This document shows, in pieces, positions 8,220 to 15,948 of a stretch of 64,000 bases of DNA. Position 1 is the stretch's first letter, and each line of letters begins with the position of its first letter. The notes below the pieces were generated by a model that made no database searches, had not been told where the DNA came from, and saw only the letters and a list, made by a program, of their open reading frames with translations. The translations under genes and the position numbers were made by a program. The DNA comes from JANQQJ01 sp046290575 (GTDB taxonomy: Bacteria > Pseudomonadota > Alphaproteobacteria > SMXS01), in assembly GCA_046290575.1 (NCBI GenBank), contig JBKAGX010000006.1, forward strand, positions 62,001 to 126,000, read 5' to 3'.

Positions 8220-10009
8220 GCATTGCCAGCCTGCAGATTACCGACCTTCATGCTGGGTATCGCGAGGAACGCTTTACACCCGTTGAGGTCATCAATGCGG
8301 TCTATGACCGGATCGAGGCCTATCCGGATGCAGCCGTCTGGATCAGCCGGTTACCGCGCAATGCCGTTTTGGATGAGGCTGGCGGCCTTGATCTGTCGGA
8401 TATCGAAGAGTTGCCGTTGTTCGGCATCCCCTTTGCAGTAAAGGACAATATTGACGTCGCCGGGCTGGAAACAACCGCCGCCTGTCCGGATTTTGCCTAT
8501 CTGCCGGAGGCCGATGCGACGGTGGTGGCCCGGCTTCGGGCTGCTGGGGCGCTGGTGATCGGCAAGACCAATCTGGATCAGTTTGCCACCGGGCTGGTGG
8601 GGGTTCGCTCCCCCTATGGCGCGCCGCGCTGCGTGTTCGACGACCGCTATATCAGTGGCGGTTCCAGTTCCGGCTCGGCTGTTGCCGTGGCGGCTGGCCT
8701 GGTTTCGTTTTCTTTGGGCACAGATACGGCAGGGTCGGGCCGGGTGCCTGCCGCACTGAACAACATTGTTGGCATCAAACCGACGAAAGGCCACCTGAGT
8801 ACGACAGGGGTCATCCCGGCCTGCCGTTCGCTCGACTGTGTGACTGTCTTTGCCGGCACTGTGGGTGATGGTGACCTGGTGCGCCGCATAGCAACAGCAG
8901 AGGACGCTGCTGATCCCTACAGCCGTCCGGCGGGTCAGCAGACCTTGCCTCTGACGTCCTATCGGTTTGGGGTGCTGGCAGAGGATCAGCGGGAATTCTT
9001 CGGCGATACGGATGCAGCCCGGTTGTATGAAGCGGCGATCGACCGTCTGGCAGGACTTGGCGGAACGCCAACCCCTATTGATTATCGGCCCTTTAAAAGC
9101 GCTGCCGCGCTGCTCTATGACGGCCCGTGGGTCTCGGAACGAACCGCTGCCATTCAGGATTTTATCGGCGCCAGTCCTGACGCCGTCCACAAGGTCGTGC
9201 GCGGTATTATTGAAGGTGGCAATCGGTTCTCTGCAGTCGACGCCTTTGAAGGGCAATATCGGCTGGAAGCGTTGCGAAAGACTGTCGCGCCGGTATGGCG
9301 GGATATTGACCTGATGCTGCTGCCAACCTGTCCGACGACCTATCAGGTCAAGGCGGTGGAAGCCGACCCGGTAACGCTGAACAGCCGCATGGGGCTCTAC
9401 ACCAACTTTGTTAATCTGCTCGATTATTGTGCTGTTGCGGTGCCGGCAGGGTTCCGAAGCGATGGGCTGGCACTGGGGGTGACGTTGATCGCTCCCGCCC
9501 ATGCGGATGAGGCGCTCGCATTGCTGTCTGACCGGTTGCACCGCGCGCTGGAAGAAGGGGCCTGCGGGGCCAAACAAGCTCTTGCGGACAACGCTCTGGA
9601 ACCGTCCCTTTCCGGGATGATCGATGTGATGGTGGTCGGTGCACATTTGAGCGGCATGCCGCTCAATCATCAACTGACGGATTTGAACGGGACATTTGTC
9701 GAGCGCGTTAAAACCGCGTCGGACTATCGGCTCTATGCGCTGCCCGAAACCTCACCGCCCAAACCGGCGCTGATCAGGCAGCCTGGCACTCAGGGGCCGG
9801 GGCTCGCCGCTGAAATCTGGCGTCTGACGCCAGATTCCTATGGCCGGTTTGTGGCGATGATCCCGTCACCATTGGGGATCGGGTCGATCGAACTGGACGA
9901 CGGTCGTTTTGTGCAGGGGTTCCTGGGAGAGGCCTGGGCAGCCGAAGGGGCTGAGGATGTAACCCGTTTTGGCGGCTGGCGTGCCTATATCGAGCACCTG
10001 TCGGGCTGA
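8216..10009 (+). CDS. atzF: allophanate hydrolase
   Basis: It hydrolyses allophanate to ammonia and CO2, the last step of the pathway. ATG at 8216 overlaps the carboxylase TGA (ATGA), so the 597-residue protein is translationally coupled. The amidase-signature domain shows FAVKDNIDVAG (catalytic Lys), GGSSSGSAVAVAAG and GTDTAGSGRVPA (Ser-cisSer-Lys triad). A C-terminal domain from about residue 470 (MVVGAHLSGMPLNHQL onward) is the AtzF-type decarboxylating domain, so the protein is of full type rather than a plain amidase. It is the last gene before a strong terminator hairpin. Confidence 0.93.
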   Translation: MSIASLQITDLHAGYREERFTPVEVINAVYDRIEAYPDAAVWISRLPRNAVLDEAGGLDLSDIEELPLFGIPFAVKDNIDVAGLETTAACPDFAYLPEADATVVARLRAAGALVIGKTNLDQFATGLVGVRSPYGAPRCVFDDRYISGGSSSGSAVAVAAGLVSFSLGTDTAGSGRVPAALNNIVGIKPTKGHLSTTGVIPACRSLDCVTVFAGTVGDGDLVRRIATAEDAADPYSRPAGQQTLPLTSYRFGVLAEDQREFFGDTDAARLYEAAIDRLAGLGGTPTPIDYRPFKSAAALLYDGPWVSERTAAIQDFIGASPDAVHKVVRGIIEGGNRFSAVDAFEGQYRLEALRKTVAPVWRDIDLMLLPTCPTTYQVKAVEADPVTLNSRMGLYTNFVNLLDYCAVAVPAGFRSDGLALGVTLIAPAHADEALALLSDRLHRALEEGACGAKQALADNALEPSLSGMIDVMVVGAHLSGMPLNHQLTDLNGTFVERVKTASDYRLYALPETSPPKPALIRQPGTQGPGLAAEIWRLTPDSYGRFVAMIPSPLGIGSIELDDGRFVQGFLGEAWAAEGAEDVTRFGGWRAYIEHLSG

Positions 10010-10013
10010 TCCC

Positions 10014-10052
10014 AAAAAATTGCCCCGGCTGGACAATGTCCGGCCGGGGCAA
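10014..10052 (-). terminator. Rho-independent terminator of the TorF-type gene, also a hairpin at the end of the guanidine operon
   Basis: A 15-bp stem (10020-10034 with 10038-10052, one G-T wobble, loop AAT) lies between convergent genes. On the minus strand it is followed directly by TTTTTT (bases 10014-10019), a textbook intrinsic terminator for the gene at 10088-10855. Plus-strand transcripts also form the stem, but no U-run follows. Confidence 0.85.
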
Positions 10053-10087
10053 GGGGAAGGAAACTCAGTCTTGGAAGGGGTCAGGCG

Positions 10088-10855
10088 TTACAAAGAACGG
10101 CTGATCATGAAGGTGAACCGCTCGTCACAAAGGCGGGTACAGAACGCCTCGTTCAGATCCGTGTCGTGATAGCGGAAGTCCATGTCGAACCAGTCGGTGA
10201 TGCTGACGGTCAGGCCGATGTTCCAGTTCAGGTAGTCATCGGAGATACCATCCCAGGTCTGGCCGTTGTCCAACAGCTCGTTGTAGCCGAGTTGGCCGCT
10301 AAAGCTGATGCCAAACGTATCGCTGCCGAGCGGGACGGGAACTTCAAGGTCGAGCGGGATGTGGATCATGTCGCCCGTGCCGCCGAAGAAGTCAGGCGAA
10401 TAGGTAATGCCCGTGCCGATTGAGGCCAGGCCCAGATCGGCCGATATGCTTGCCCAGAATTCCCAGTAGTCGGCATTGCTGCCGGCGGGATCGCCCGGAT
10501 AGGCATAGAAGATCGCGCCGACATCGTAGGAGATGCCGCTGTTGCCGAAATCACCGGCGAAACCGGCATACAGATCGATTTCGATCGACGTGGAATTGTT
10601 ACCGTTGCCGTCCAGGAACTCAATGTTCGAGGCCCAGGTACCGGCGTAGAAACCGCTGGAGTGCTCAATATCCAGGCCACCCTGAACAGCCCAATCTTCG
10701 TTGGTCTGGGTGAAACCACGGAACACGTAGTCATTGGTGAGTGCGATATTGCCGGAGAACGACCAATCGCTTTCTTCTTCTGCGAAGGCCGGTCCGCTGA
10801 CAGCAAGCATACTTACTGCGGCGCCCGCCAGGGCCATCGTCTTCAACCGTGTCAT
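10088..10855 (-). CDS. TorF-type putative porin (TIGR02001-like outer-membrane protein)
   Basis: This is a 255-residue predicted outer-membrane beta-barrel. It has a signal peptide (about 1-25, ending GPAFAEEE), then SFSGNIALTNDYVFRGFTQ, the family's typical opening, followed by alternating aromatic/polar strands. The C-terminal residue is Leu after FTFMISRS rather than the usual Phe. It faces the guanidine operon convergently and is preceded by a sigma-54-like element and an NtrC-like site, so a nitrogen-starvation role in nutrient entry is plausible. The solute is not known. Confidence 0.8.
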   Translation of the reverse strand: MTRLKTMALAGAAVSMLAVSGPAFAEEESDWSFSGNIALTNDYVFRGFTQTNEDWAVQGGLDIEHSSGFYAGTWASNIEFLDGNGNNSTSIEIDLYAGFAGDFGNSGISYDVGAIFYAYPGDPAGSNADYWEFWASISADLGLASIGTGITYSPDFFGGTGDMIHIPLDLEVPVPLGSDTFGISFSGQLGYNELLDNGQTWDGISDDYLNWNIGLTVSITDWFDMDFRYHDTDLNEAFCTRLCDERFTFMISRSL

Positions 10856-10932
10856 TGTATTAGATCCTCTCTATAGGTCTTTAGGGGCGTTTCTCGTTTT
10901 GAGGGCAGTTTTTCTGCCTCATGCCCCCTTAC

Positions 10933-10950
10933 TTTCAAGGATCGTGCCAA
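10933..10950 (-). promoter_or_regulatory. possible sigma-54 promoter of the TorF-type gene
   Basis: The minus strand reads TTGGCACG-ATCC-TTGAAA. The -24 box is perfect and spacing to the -12 box is right, but the -12 box has GA where GC is expected, so the match is imperfect. A start near 10923 would give a leader of about 68 bases. An ordinary sigma-70 promoter in the AT-rich stretch around 10960-11000 is the alternative. Confidence 0.4.
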
Positions 10951-11033
10951 TCTTTGGTGGCCGGCTCGAAAAATATGAAAAATCTTTTAATTACAGGTAG
11001 TTAAGAGTGTTCCAAAGGGTCGAGAATTGGTGC

Positions 11034-11139
11034 GGTGCAACATTGACGTGTTACGGATGCGCAGATTCTGCCCCCTTTTTTATCTGTAACCGGATCATTT
11101 GAACAAATTTTGTGCACATAAATTGTGCTGTGCAACATT
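11034..11139. promoter_or_regulatory. NtrC-like binding site and GTGCAACATT direct repeat
   Basis: TGCAC-ATAAATT-GTGCT (11113-11129) matches the NtrC consensus TGCAC-N7-GTGCA at nine of the ten defined bases. It lies about 190 bases upstream of the predicted transcript start of the TorF-type gene, a normal enhancer distance. GTGCAACATT is present twice (11035-11044 and 11130-11139), and a GGTGC cluster lies near 11029. Nothing coding is evident in the 303-base stretch 10856-11158. Confidence 0.45.
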
Positions 11140-11158
11140 TAGGCGGCCGCGGATATTT

Positions 11159-11755
11159 TCAGGCGAGTGCGCCCCATCCCGCAATGCCGACGCCCATGGC
11201 GGCCCAGCCAATCAACGTCTTGGAAAGGATGATTTTTGGCGCCAGGCCATTGCTTAGCGTGGCGTCAATATCAGCGCCTTTGTGAATCCGCCACAGAATC
11301 GGTACGTCGACCCAAAGCGCCTGAATGATGAAACCCAGCGCGCCGACCGCCACGCCCTCCAGAGGGCTCCAGTTCCAGAATACGCCGATCAGGATGGCAG
11401 CGGGCAGCAGATAGCCGACCTCTCCGCCCATGGCCATCCACATGAACTGTTTTCGACTATGGGCCTTGGTGTCGAATAACCCCAAAAAGATACCACTGGC
11501 TGGACCCAGCGGGATGTCAGCCCCGGCGAGGCGCGCGCCCAGATAGTGGCCCCATTCATGCGTCAGATAGACGAAGAAGAACGAAAGCACAAAACCAACG
11601 ACCCAGCTGATGATGAGGCTGAAAGTTGAGCCCGTGGCGCCATGCCACGTGACAAGCCCGATGCCTAAAGCAACCGAGATCGCAGTGATAACAAGATCGC
11701 GGGAAACCGCATCCGCCAGCGACCGCGGAGCGTGCGCGACTTCATACTGGGCCAT
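11159..11755 (-). CDS. predicted multi-pass membrane protein with HExxH motif (M50/site-2-protease-like)
   Basis: This 198-residue protein has about five hydrophobic segments. The motif HEWGHYLG (about residues 66-73) at the end of the second segment is an HExGH zinc-ligand signature like that of site-2 proteases (M50), and an Asp in the fourth segment (LWVDVPILW) could be the third ligand. The usual NPxPxxPLDGG motif is not clear, so it may be a distant or inactive relative. The ATG follows AGGAGG (minus strand, 11762-11767). It stands alone, and no substrate can be named. Confidence 0.5.
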   Translation of the reverse strand: MAQYEVAHAPRSLADAVSRDLVITAISVALGIGLVTWHGATGSTFSLIISWVVGFVLSFFFVYLTHEWGHYLGARLAGADIPLGPASGIFLGLFDTKAHSRKQFMWMAMGGEVGYLLPAAILIGVFWNWSPLEGVAVGALGFIIQALWVDVPILWRIHKGADIDATLSNGLAPKIILSKTLIGWAAMGVGIAGWGALA

Positions 11756-12055
11756 GTCGATCCTCCTTTGACGCAGAAGGTTCTATCGCAAATTCTGCCA
11801 ATGCCAAAGCCGCTGCGTGCATCCTGACGTGGTGCGCGGCAGACCAGGCGTGTCATGGAAGTGATCGCCTATGAAGCGGGCGAACAGCAGGTGGTCAACC
11901 GGATGGTTCTGATCCGGCAATCAGGCCGGACGATTGACGACGCCGGTGACAGACCCAAGACCGAGTTGAATCTCTGTACCGGGATGGCCAAGTCCTAGCC
12001 AGGAAGGCCGCGGGGATTTACCCTGCCCGATGCGCCATCAGGAGGGAAGAGAGCT
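11756..12055 (+). other. intergenic stretch with one doubtful 47-codon ORF
   Basis: A 47-codon ORF (11855-11998) starts MEVIAYEAGEQQVVNRM and ends at TAG. It has no convincing ribosome-binding site and no recognised family, so it may be a remnant or chance. The strong AGGAGGGAAG at 12040-12049 belongs to the next gene. No repeat or RNA gene was seen here. Confidence 0.3.
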
Positions 12056-12430
12056 ATGTTCAAAGCGATTTCTTTACTTGTCATCAGTGCCGTGATTTTC
12101 GTAGCTGGCTCAGCAGCGGCAAGCGCGGTCTGCACCTATCATATCAAGCTCTACAACGATAACGACGGCAACATCACCATCGCCAAGATCGGGACAAAAA
12201 AGACCACGGGCGACGCGCACAAGACCGGCAACATATCGGATTTCGTGGTGCCGGAGAATGGCGCGGCGATGGCAACTTTTGGTAGGGTCGCGCGGCTGAA
12301 AAATACCGCCGTCTATTTCGGCGTCCGGAAGAAGGACGGCACATGGTTCTGGTCTTCCGAAAAAGCGTCTTGCCATGACTCCTATGTCCGAAGCCAGGAT
12401 GGCAACCCGATCAAGATATTCCTGAAGTAG
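12056..12430 (+). CDS. small secreted protein of unknown function
   Basis: This 124-residue protein has a clear signal peptide (MFKAISLLVISAVIFVAG, cleavage near SAAASA) and a mature part of about 100 residues rich in Lys, Asn and Asp. The mature part has two cysteines (in AVCTYHIKLY and KASCHDSY) that could form one disulfide in the periplasm. AGGAGGGAAG is well placed before the ATG. I do not recognise the family. It is monocistronic, followed by a hairpin (GGGCTTT-ACCGT-AAAGCCC, 12445-12463) without a U-run. Confidence 0.6.
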   Translation: MFKAISLLVISAVIFVAGSAAASAVCTYHIKLYNDNDGNITIAKIGTKKTTGDAHKTGNISDFVVPENGAAMATFGRVARLKNTAVYFGVRKKDGTWFWSSEKASCHDSYVRSQDGNPIKIFLK

Positions 12431-12504
12431 TGGCACCGTGCTCCGGGCTTTACCGTAAAGCCCAGATCCGAGAGTTCCGCGAGAACTTGGTTTTCGGGAA
12501 AAAT

Positions 12505-12579
12505 TGGAGCGGGCGATGAGATTCGAACTCACGACCCCAACCTTGGCAAGGTTGTGCTCTACCCCTGAGCTACGCCCGC
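12505..12579 (-). tRNA. tRNA-Gly (GCC anticodon)
   Basis: The minus strand folds as a complete cloverleaf: acceptor GCGGGCG/CGCCCGC, D-arm GCTC/GAGC, anticodon stem CAACC/GGTTG with loop TTGCCAA (anticodon GCC), T-arm with TTCGAAT, and encoded CCA (12505-12507). A TTTTT run directly after CCA may help termination. Confidence 0.97.
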
Positions 12580-12625
12580 GTCCTGGGTATCGCGCCAACC
12601 ATCGATGCCGGCGCGCAGAGGCGGG

Positions 12626-12653
12626 ATCATAGCCAAGCGTTTCTCCAATGCAA
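12626..12653 (-). promoter_or_regulatory. sigma-70 promoter of tRNA-Gly
   Basis: The minus strand has TTGCAT (12648-12653), a 16-base spacer and TATGAT (12626-12631). Transcription would start near 12619, about 40 bases before the mature tRNA 5' end. Confidence 0.6.
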
Positions 12654-12772
12654 GTGCCTTGTAACCGGTCTTTGAAGGACGGATAGCCACGCGCGTGTCT
12701 TGACGTACGCCTTACACTCCCCACCTCAATGTGCTACCCCAGCAGGGAACAAATTGAGCCGGAAAACAGCCT

Positions 12773-13669
12773 ATGGAACTCTCTCAGCCCCCGCAGGACG
12801 GGCTAATCAAAGATTCAGATACCGCCAATTTTATGGCCGACGTGATCGAGGTGTCGCAACAGGTCCCGGTTATCGTGGATTTCTGGGCGCCTTGGTGCGG
12901 CCCGTGCAAGCAACTGACGCCTGCGCTGGAGAACGTCGTCAATGCGGCGCAGGGGGCGGTTCGGCTGGTGAAGGTGAATGTTGACGAGAATCAGCAATTG
13001 GCGGCCCAGCTTCGTGTGCAGAGCATCCCCGCGGTCTTTGCCTTCAAGGATGGGCAGCCGGTCGATGGGTTCATGGGGGCGCTGCCGGAAAGCCAGCTGA
13101 AGGAATTTGTCGAACGAATTTCAGGTGATGCGGTGCCGCAGTCGCCGGTCGAACAGATGCTTGAAGCCGCCCAGGCAGCGCTGGCACAGGGTGACCTGGT
13201 CAATGCCGAGGCGGCGTTCCGCCAGGTCAACGCGGCAGAGCCGGAAAATCTGGTGGCGGTTGCCGGCGTGATCCAGTGCCGCATCGGCGCAGAGGATGTT
13301 GAAGGCGCCAAGGTGATTTTCGATGCCCTCGATGAGGAGGCGCAGGCGTCGGGCGAGCTGGCCGCGGCCAAGGCAGCGCTGCATCTCGCCGAGCAGGCGG
13401 GTGAGGCGGGCGACGTAGCCGAACTGCGGGCGGCTGTTGATGCCAATCCTGACGACCATCAGGCGCGTTTCGATCTGTCGGCGGCGCTTTTGGGTGCCGG
13501 GCGCAACGAAGAGGCAGGTGCTGAACTACTGGAAATCATCCGGCGGGACCGCGAATGGAATGACGATGCGGCGCGTGAACAGCTGCTGACCTTGTTCGAG
13601 GCATGGGGCCATGCTGATCCGCTGACTCTCTCGACGCGTAAGAAGCTGTCGAGGATGTTGTTTTCATGA
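12773..13669 (+). CDS. cnoX: thioredoxin-fold co-chaperone CnoX/YbbN
   Basis: This 298-residue protein has an N-terminal thioredoxin domain with an intact WCGPC redox site (about residues 41-45) and cis-Pro in QSIPAVFAF. A helical TPR-like region from about residue 125 holds repeated alanine-rich helices. This is the domain plan of YbbN/CnoX, which protects aggregation-prone proteins in the cytoplasm and hands them to GroEL and DnaK. Unlike E. coli CnoX, which has a degenerate active site, this one keeps both cysteines, as other alphaproteobacterial members do. Its TGA overlaps the next ATG (ATGA). Confidence 0.88.
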   Translation: MELSQPPQDGLIKDSDTANFMADVIEVSQQVPVIVDFWAPWCGPCKQLTPALENVVNAAQGAVRLVKVNVDENQQLAAQLRVQSIPAVFAFKDGQPVDGFMGALPESQLKEFVERISGDAVPQSPVEQMLEAAQAALAQGDLVNAEAAFRQVNAAEPENLVAVAGVIQCRIGAEDVEGAKVIFDALDEEAQASGELAAAKAALHLAEQAGEAGDVAELRAAVDANPDDHQARFDLSAALLGAGRNEEAGAELLEIIRRDREWNDDAAREQLLTLFEAWGHADPLTLSTRKKLSRMLFS

Positions 13670-14316
13670 AGCTTGATGATTGGACAGAGTTACCGTCGAG
13701 GTTGCCGGTGTTCCCCCTGGCGGGTGCGCTGCTGTTGCCGCGCGGAACGCTGCCGCTCAATATCTTTGAAAAACGCTACCGCGATATGGTTGAGGACGTC
13801 ATCCGGGGCGACCGTGTGATCGGCATGGTGCAGCCGCTCGATCCGGAATCGCAGGAGAGCGAACCCGAGATCTATGACGTTGGCTGTGCGGGGCGGATGA
13901 CCGCGTTTCAGGAGGTCGAAGACGGCCGCTATGTCGTGACCCTCACCGGCATTCGGCGATTCCGTATCATAAACGAACTGGACCGCACCACGGGATATCG
14001 CCAATGCGCTGTCGATTACACTGAGTTCATGCACGACTTTGAGCCGGAAACGGCAGACAATGCCGACCGTGACGAGTTTCTGCAGATCATCCGTCAATAT
14101 GTCGACGTGCAGGGTTATCAGGTCGATTGGGACATGATCGAAAACACCGATACAGAGACTTTGATCCATGCTGGCGCAACATTAGCCCCCTGGGCGCCCA
14201 GCGAAAAACAGGCGCTGCTGGAAGCGCCGAATGTCTGCGACCGCTATGACGTTCTGATGGCGCTTTACCGGATGGCTGTTGCGCAGGCAACCGGCACCGG
14301 TATGCAGCTGCAATAG
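13666..14316 (+). CDS. stand-alone LON substrate-binding domain protein
   Basis: This 216-residue protein consists of a LON N-terminal (substrate-binding/PUA-like) domain without the ATPase and protease parts. It opens LPVFPLAGALLLPRGTLPLN and continues with IFEKRYRDMVEDV, both typical. It is translationally coupled to cnoX (ATGA overlap) and followed closely by Trm112-like and DUF971 genes, an arrangement common in alphaproteobacteria. The molecular role is not established; the context suggests protein quality control. Confidence 0.88.
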   Translation: MKLDDWTELPSRLPVFPLAGALLLPRGTLPLNIFEKRYRDMVEDVIRGDRVIGMVQPLDPESQESEPEIYDVGCAGRMTAFQEVEDGRYVVTLTGIRRFRIINELDRTTGYRQCAVDYTEFMHDFEPETADNADRDEFLQIIRQYVDVQGYQVDWDMIENTDTETLIHAGATLAPWAPSEKQALLEAPNVCDRYDVLMALYRMAVAQATGTGMQLQ

Positions 14317-14327
14317 GCAGGATTTCG

Positions 14328-14516
14328 ATGCCTTCGTCCAACGATATTGATCCCAAACTGCTTGAGGTTCTGGTGTGCCCGGTCACCAAAGCACCGCTGG
14401 AGTATGACCGGGATGCGAACGAGTTGATCAGCAAACAGGCCGGTCTGGCCTACCCTATTCGCGATGGAATTCCGATCATGCTGGTCGATGAAGCGCGGTC
14501 GCTGGAGGGTGAATAA
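14328..14516 (+). CDS. Trm112 family protein (YcaR-like)
   Basis: This 62-residue protein of the Trm112/UPF0434 family shows LLEVLVCPVTKAPLEYDRD and ELISKQAGLAYPIRDGIPIM. Bacterial members keep only part of the zinc-ribbon; here one cysteine (VCP) remains. Eukaryotic Trm112 activates methyltransferases, but the bacterial role is uncertain. It sits between the LON-domain and DUF971 genes with gaps of 11 and 2 bases. Confidence 0.9.
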   Translation: MPSSNDIDPKLLEVLVCPVTKAPLEYDRDANELISKQAGLAYPIRDGIPIMLVDEARSLEGE

Positions 14517-14518
14517 TC

Positions 14519-14878
14519 ATGGCTGATGCCTGGCCCACGGAACTGGTCTTCAAGCGCGGCACCCGAATGCTCGATATTGCCTATGATGACGGGCAGGCCT
14601 TCAGTCTGCCGTTCGAGTTGCTGCGGGTCGAAAGTCCATCTGCCGAAGTCCAGGGCCATGGCGGCGATCAAAAGAACATCGTGCCGGGCAAACGACAAGT
14701 CGGCGTCGCCGGTGCCGACGCCACCGGCAACTACGCGGTACGGATCCGCTTCGATGACGGTCACAGCACCGGCATTTTCAGTTGGGACTATCTCTACGAG
14801 CTGGGCCAGCGGCAAGAGGCCCTTTGGCAGAATTACTTGAGCGCGTTGGACGAAAAAGGCCTGAGCCGCGACGGTTAG
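14519..14878 (+). CDS. DUF971 protein (gamma-butyrobetaine hydroxylase N-terminal-like)
   Basis: This 119-residue protein of the DUF971 family shows WPTELVFKRGTRMLDIAYDD near the start, SLPFELLRVESPSAEVQGHG, and a closing IFSWDYLYELGQRQEALWQ. Related stand-alone proteins are linked to iron-sulfur or metal handling, but no reaction is known here. GGAGG lies 12 bases before the ATG. Its end overlaps by four bases the end of the convergent gene. Confidence 0.88.
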   Translation: MADAWPTELVFKRGTRMLDIAYDDGQAFSLPFELLRVESPSAEVQGHGGDQKNIVPGKRQVGVAGADATGNYAVRIRFDDGHSTGIFSWDYLYELGQRQEALWQNYLSALDEKGLSRDG

Positions 14879-15321
14879 TGCAGCGTTTTCTTCCGTCGTC
14901 GCAGAATGGCAAATGTCACCAGAGACGCGCTGACCAGGTGGAAGACAACCAGGCCATCGAGATAAGTCAGGTCTTCTGGTGGACGTGCAAATTCTGCGGG
15001 CACATCCATAATCCAGGCCCGGACGACCGTATAGAGGACAATCTGGCTTCCGGCAGCGATGTAAAACGCGGCATATCCGATCCTCCGTCCTGCACAAAAC
15101 CCCCAGACGACAAGGCCATCCAGGATCAGGTAGATCACGTCAAGCGCTTGCCACTTTAGGGGGGCATCCAGCCAGGTGAAGCCGGAAAGACCCGCCATAT
15201 TCATCAGGTGAACCAGACCGCCATAGGCATAGAAAGCCGCGACGACCCAGAGGATCAGGGTTGGAACCGTCCAATCGGGGCGCCTGGCCGTCCGCCTTTC
15301 CAAGGTTCGCTGCATCTTCAT
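14875..15321 (-). CDS. four-helix membrane protein of unknown function
   Basis: This 148-residue protein has four predicted membrane helices (around PTLILWVVAAFYAYGG, VIYLILDGLVVWGF, AAFYIAAGSQIVLYTVV and LVVFHLVSASLVTFAIL) and a basic tail (RRRKKTLH). The layout resembles DoxX/DUF4149-like small membrane proteins, but I cannot place it in a family. It follows the DJ-1/PfpI gene by 18 bases on the same strand and may be the last gene of that transcript. Confidence 0.6.
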   Translation of the reverse strand: MKMQRTLERRTARRPDWTVPTLILWVVAAFYAYGGLVHLMNMAGLSGFTWLDAPLKWQALDVIYLILDGLVVWGFCAGRRIGYAAFYIAAGSQIVLYTVVRAWIMDVPAEFARPPEDLTYLDGLVVFHLVSASLVTFAILRRRKKTLH

Positions 15322-15339
15322 CGCTCGGGTCGATTGCGC

Positions 15340-15948
15340 TCAGGCGGCCTGATCGAAGGGCGGAGCAGGGTCGTATTCCATGCCACGCTGAACCAGAAGA
15401 CCATGATCCTGGCCGAACCGCTCGCCGGTCAACCACAGCGCCATATCGATGCCCGCTGAAACACCTGCCGCCGTCACCAAATTGCCGTCGATGACATAGC
15501 GGGCGTTCCTGACCGGCTCACCGACTCCATCAAGAGCTTCAAGCTCGCCGAAGGCCAGCCAGTGGGTGGTGACGCGTTTGCCTTTGGCAGGCCCCGCAGC
15601 AACCAGGAGAAAAGCCCCCGTGCAGACACTGGTCACCCATGTGCAGTGCTCAGCCTGTCGGGCGATGAAGTCCAGCATGGCCGGGTTATCGACCTCGGTG
15701 CGCGTACCCTGGCCACCGGGCACCAGCAGGATGTCGAGGTCGGGGCAGGTCTGGAACGAATAATCGGTTTCGACCCTCATGCCCTTGGCGCAGCGTACCG
15801 TGCCACCGTTCTGCGACACCAGGAAGACGTCGTCTCGCGTTTCGCTGCCATGGAACTGATGGATCTGATTGGAGACCGTCAACACCTCCCAGGGGCCGAC
15901 GAAGTCGAGTTCTTCTGCGTCGTCAAACAGCACCAGGCCGATATTCAT
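15340..15948 (-). CDS. DJ-1/PfpI family protein (isonitrile hydratase-like)
   Basis: This is a 202-residue single-domain DJ-1/PfpI protein. It opens MNIGLVLFDDAEELDFVGPW, and the nucleophile elbow TSVCTGAFLL places the catalytic Cys with the following Thr seen in isonitrile hydratase (InhA). HWLAFGELEAL and SAGIDMALWL are further family marks. The ATG at 15948 lies inside the 3' end of the GlxA-type gene, so the two overlap by 26 bases in different frames. Isonitrile hydratase activity is a possibility; other DJ-1 functions cannot be excluded. Confidence 0.75.
   Translation of the reverse strand: MNIGLVLFDDAEELDFVGPWEVLTVSNQIHQFHGSETRDDVFLVSQNGGTVRCAKGMRVETDYSFQTCPDLDILLVPGGQGTRTEVDNPAMLDFIARQAEHCTWVTSVCTGAFLLVAAGPAKGKRVTTHWLAFGELEALDGVGEPVRNARYVIDGNLVTAAGVSAGIDMALWLTGERFGQDHGLLVQRGMEYDPAPPFDQAA

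Noticed and set aside
12445..12463. GGGCTTT/AAAGCCC hairpin as an intrinsic terminator
   Set aside because: No T-run follows on either strand, so it is noted only as a hairpin.
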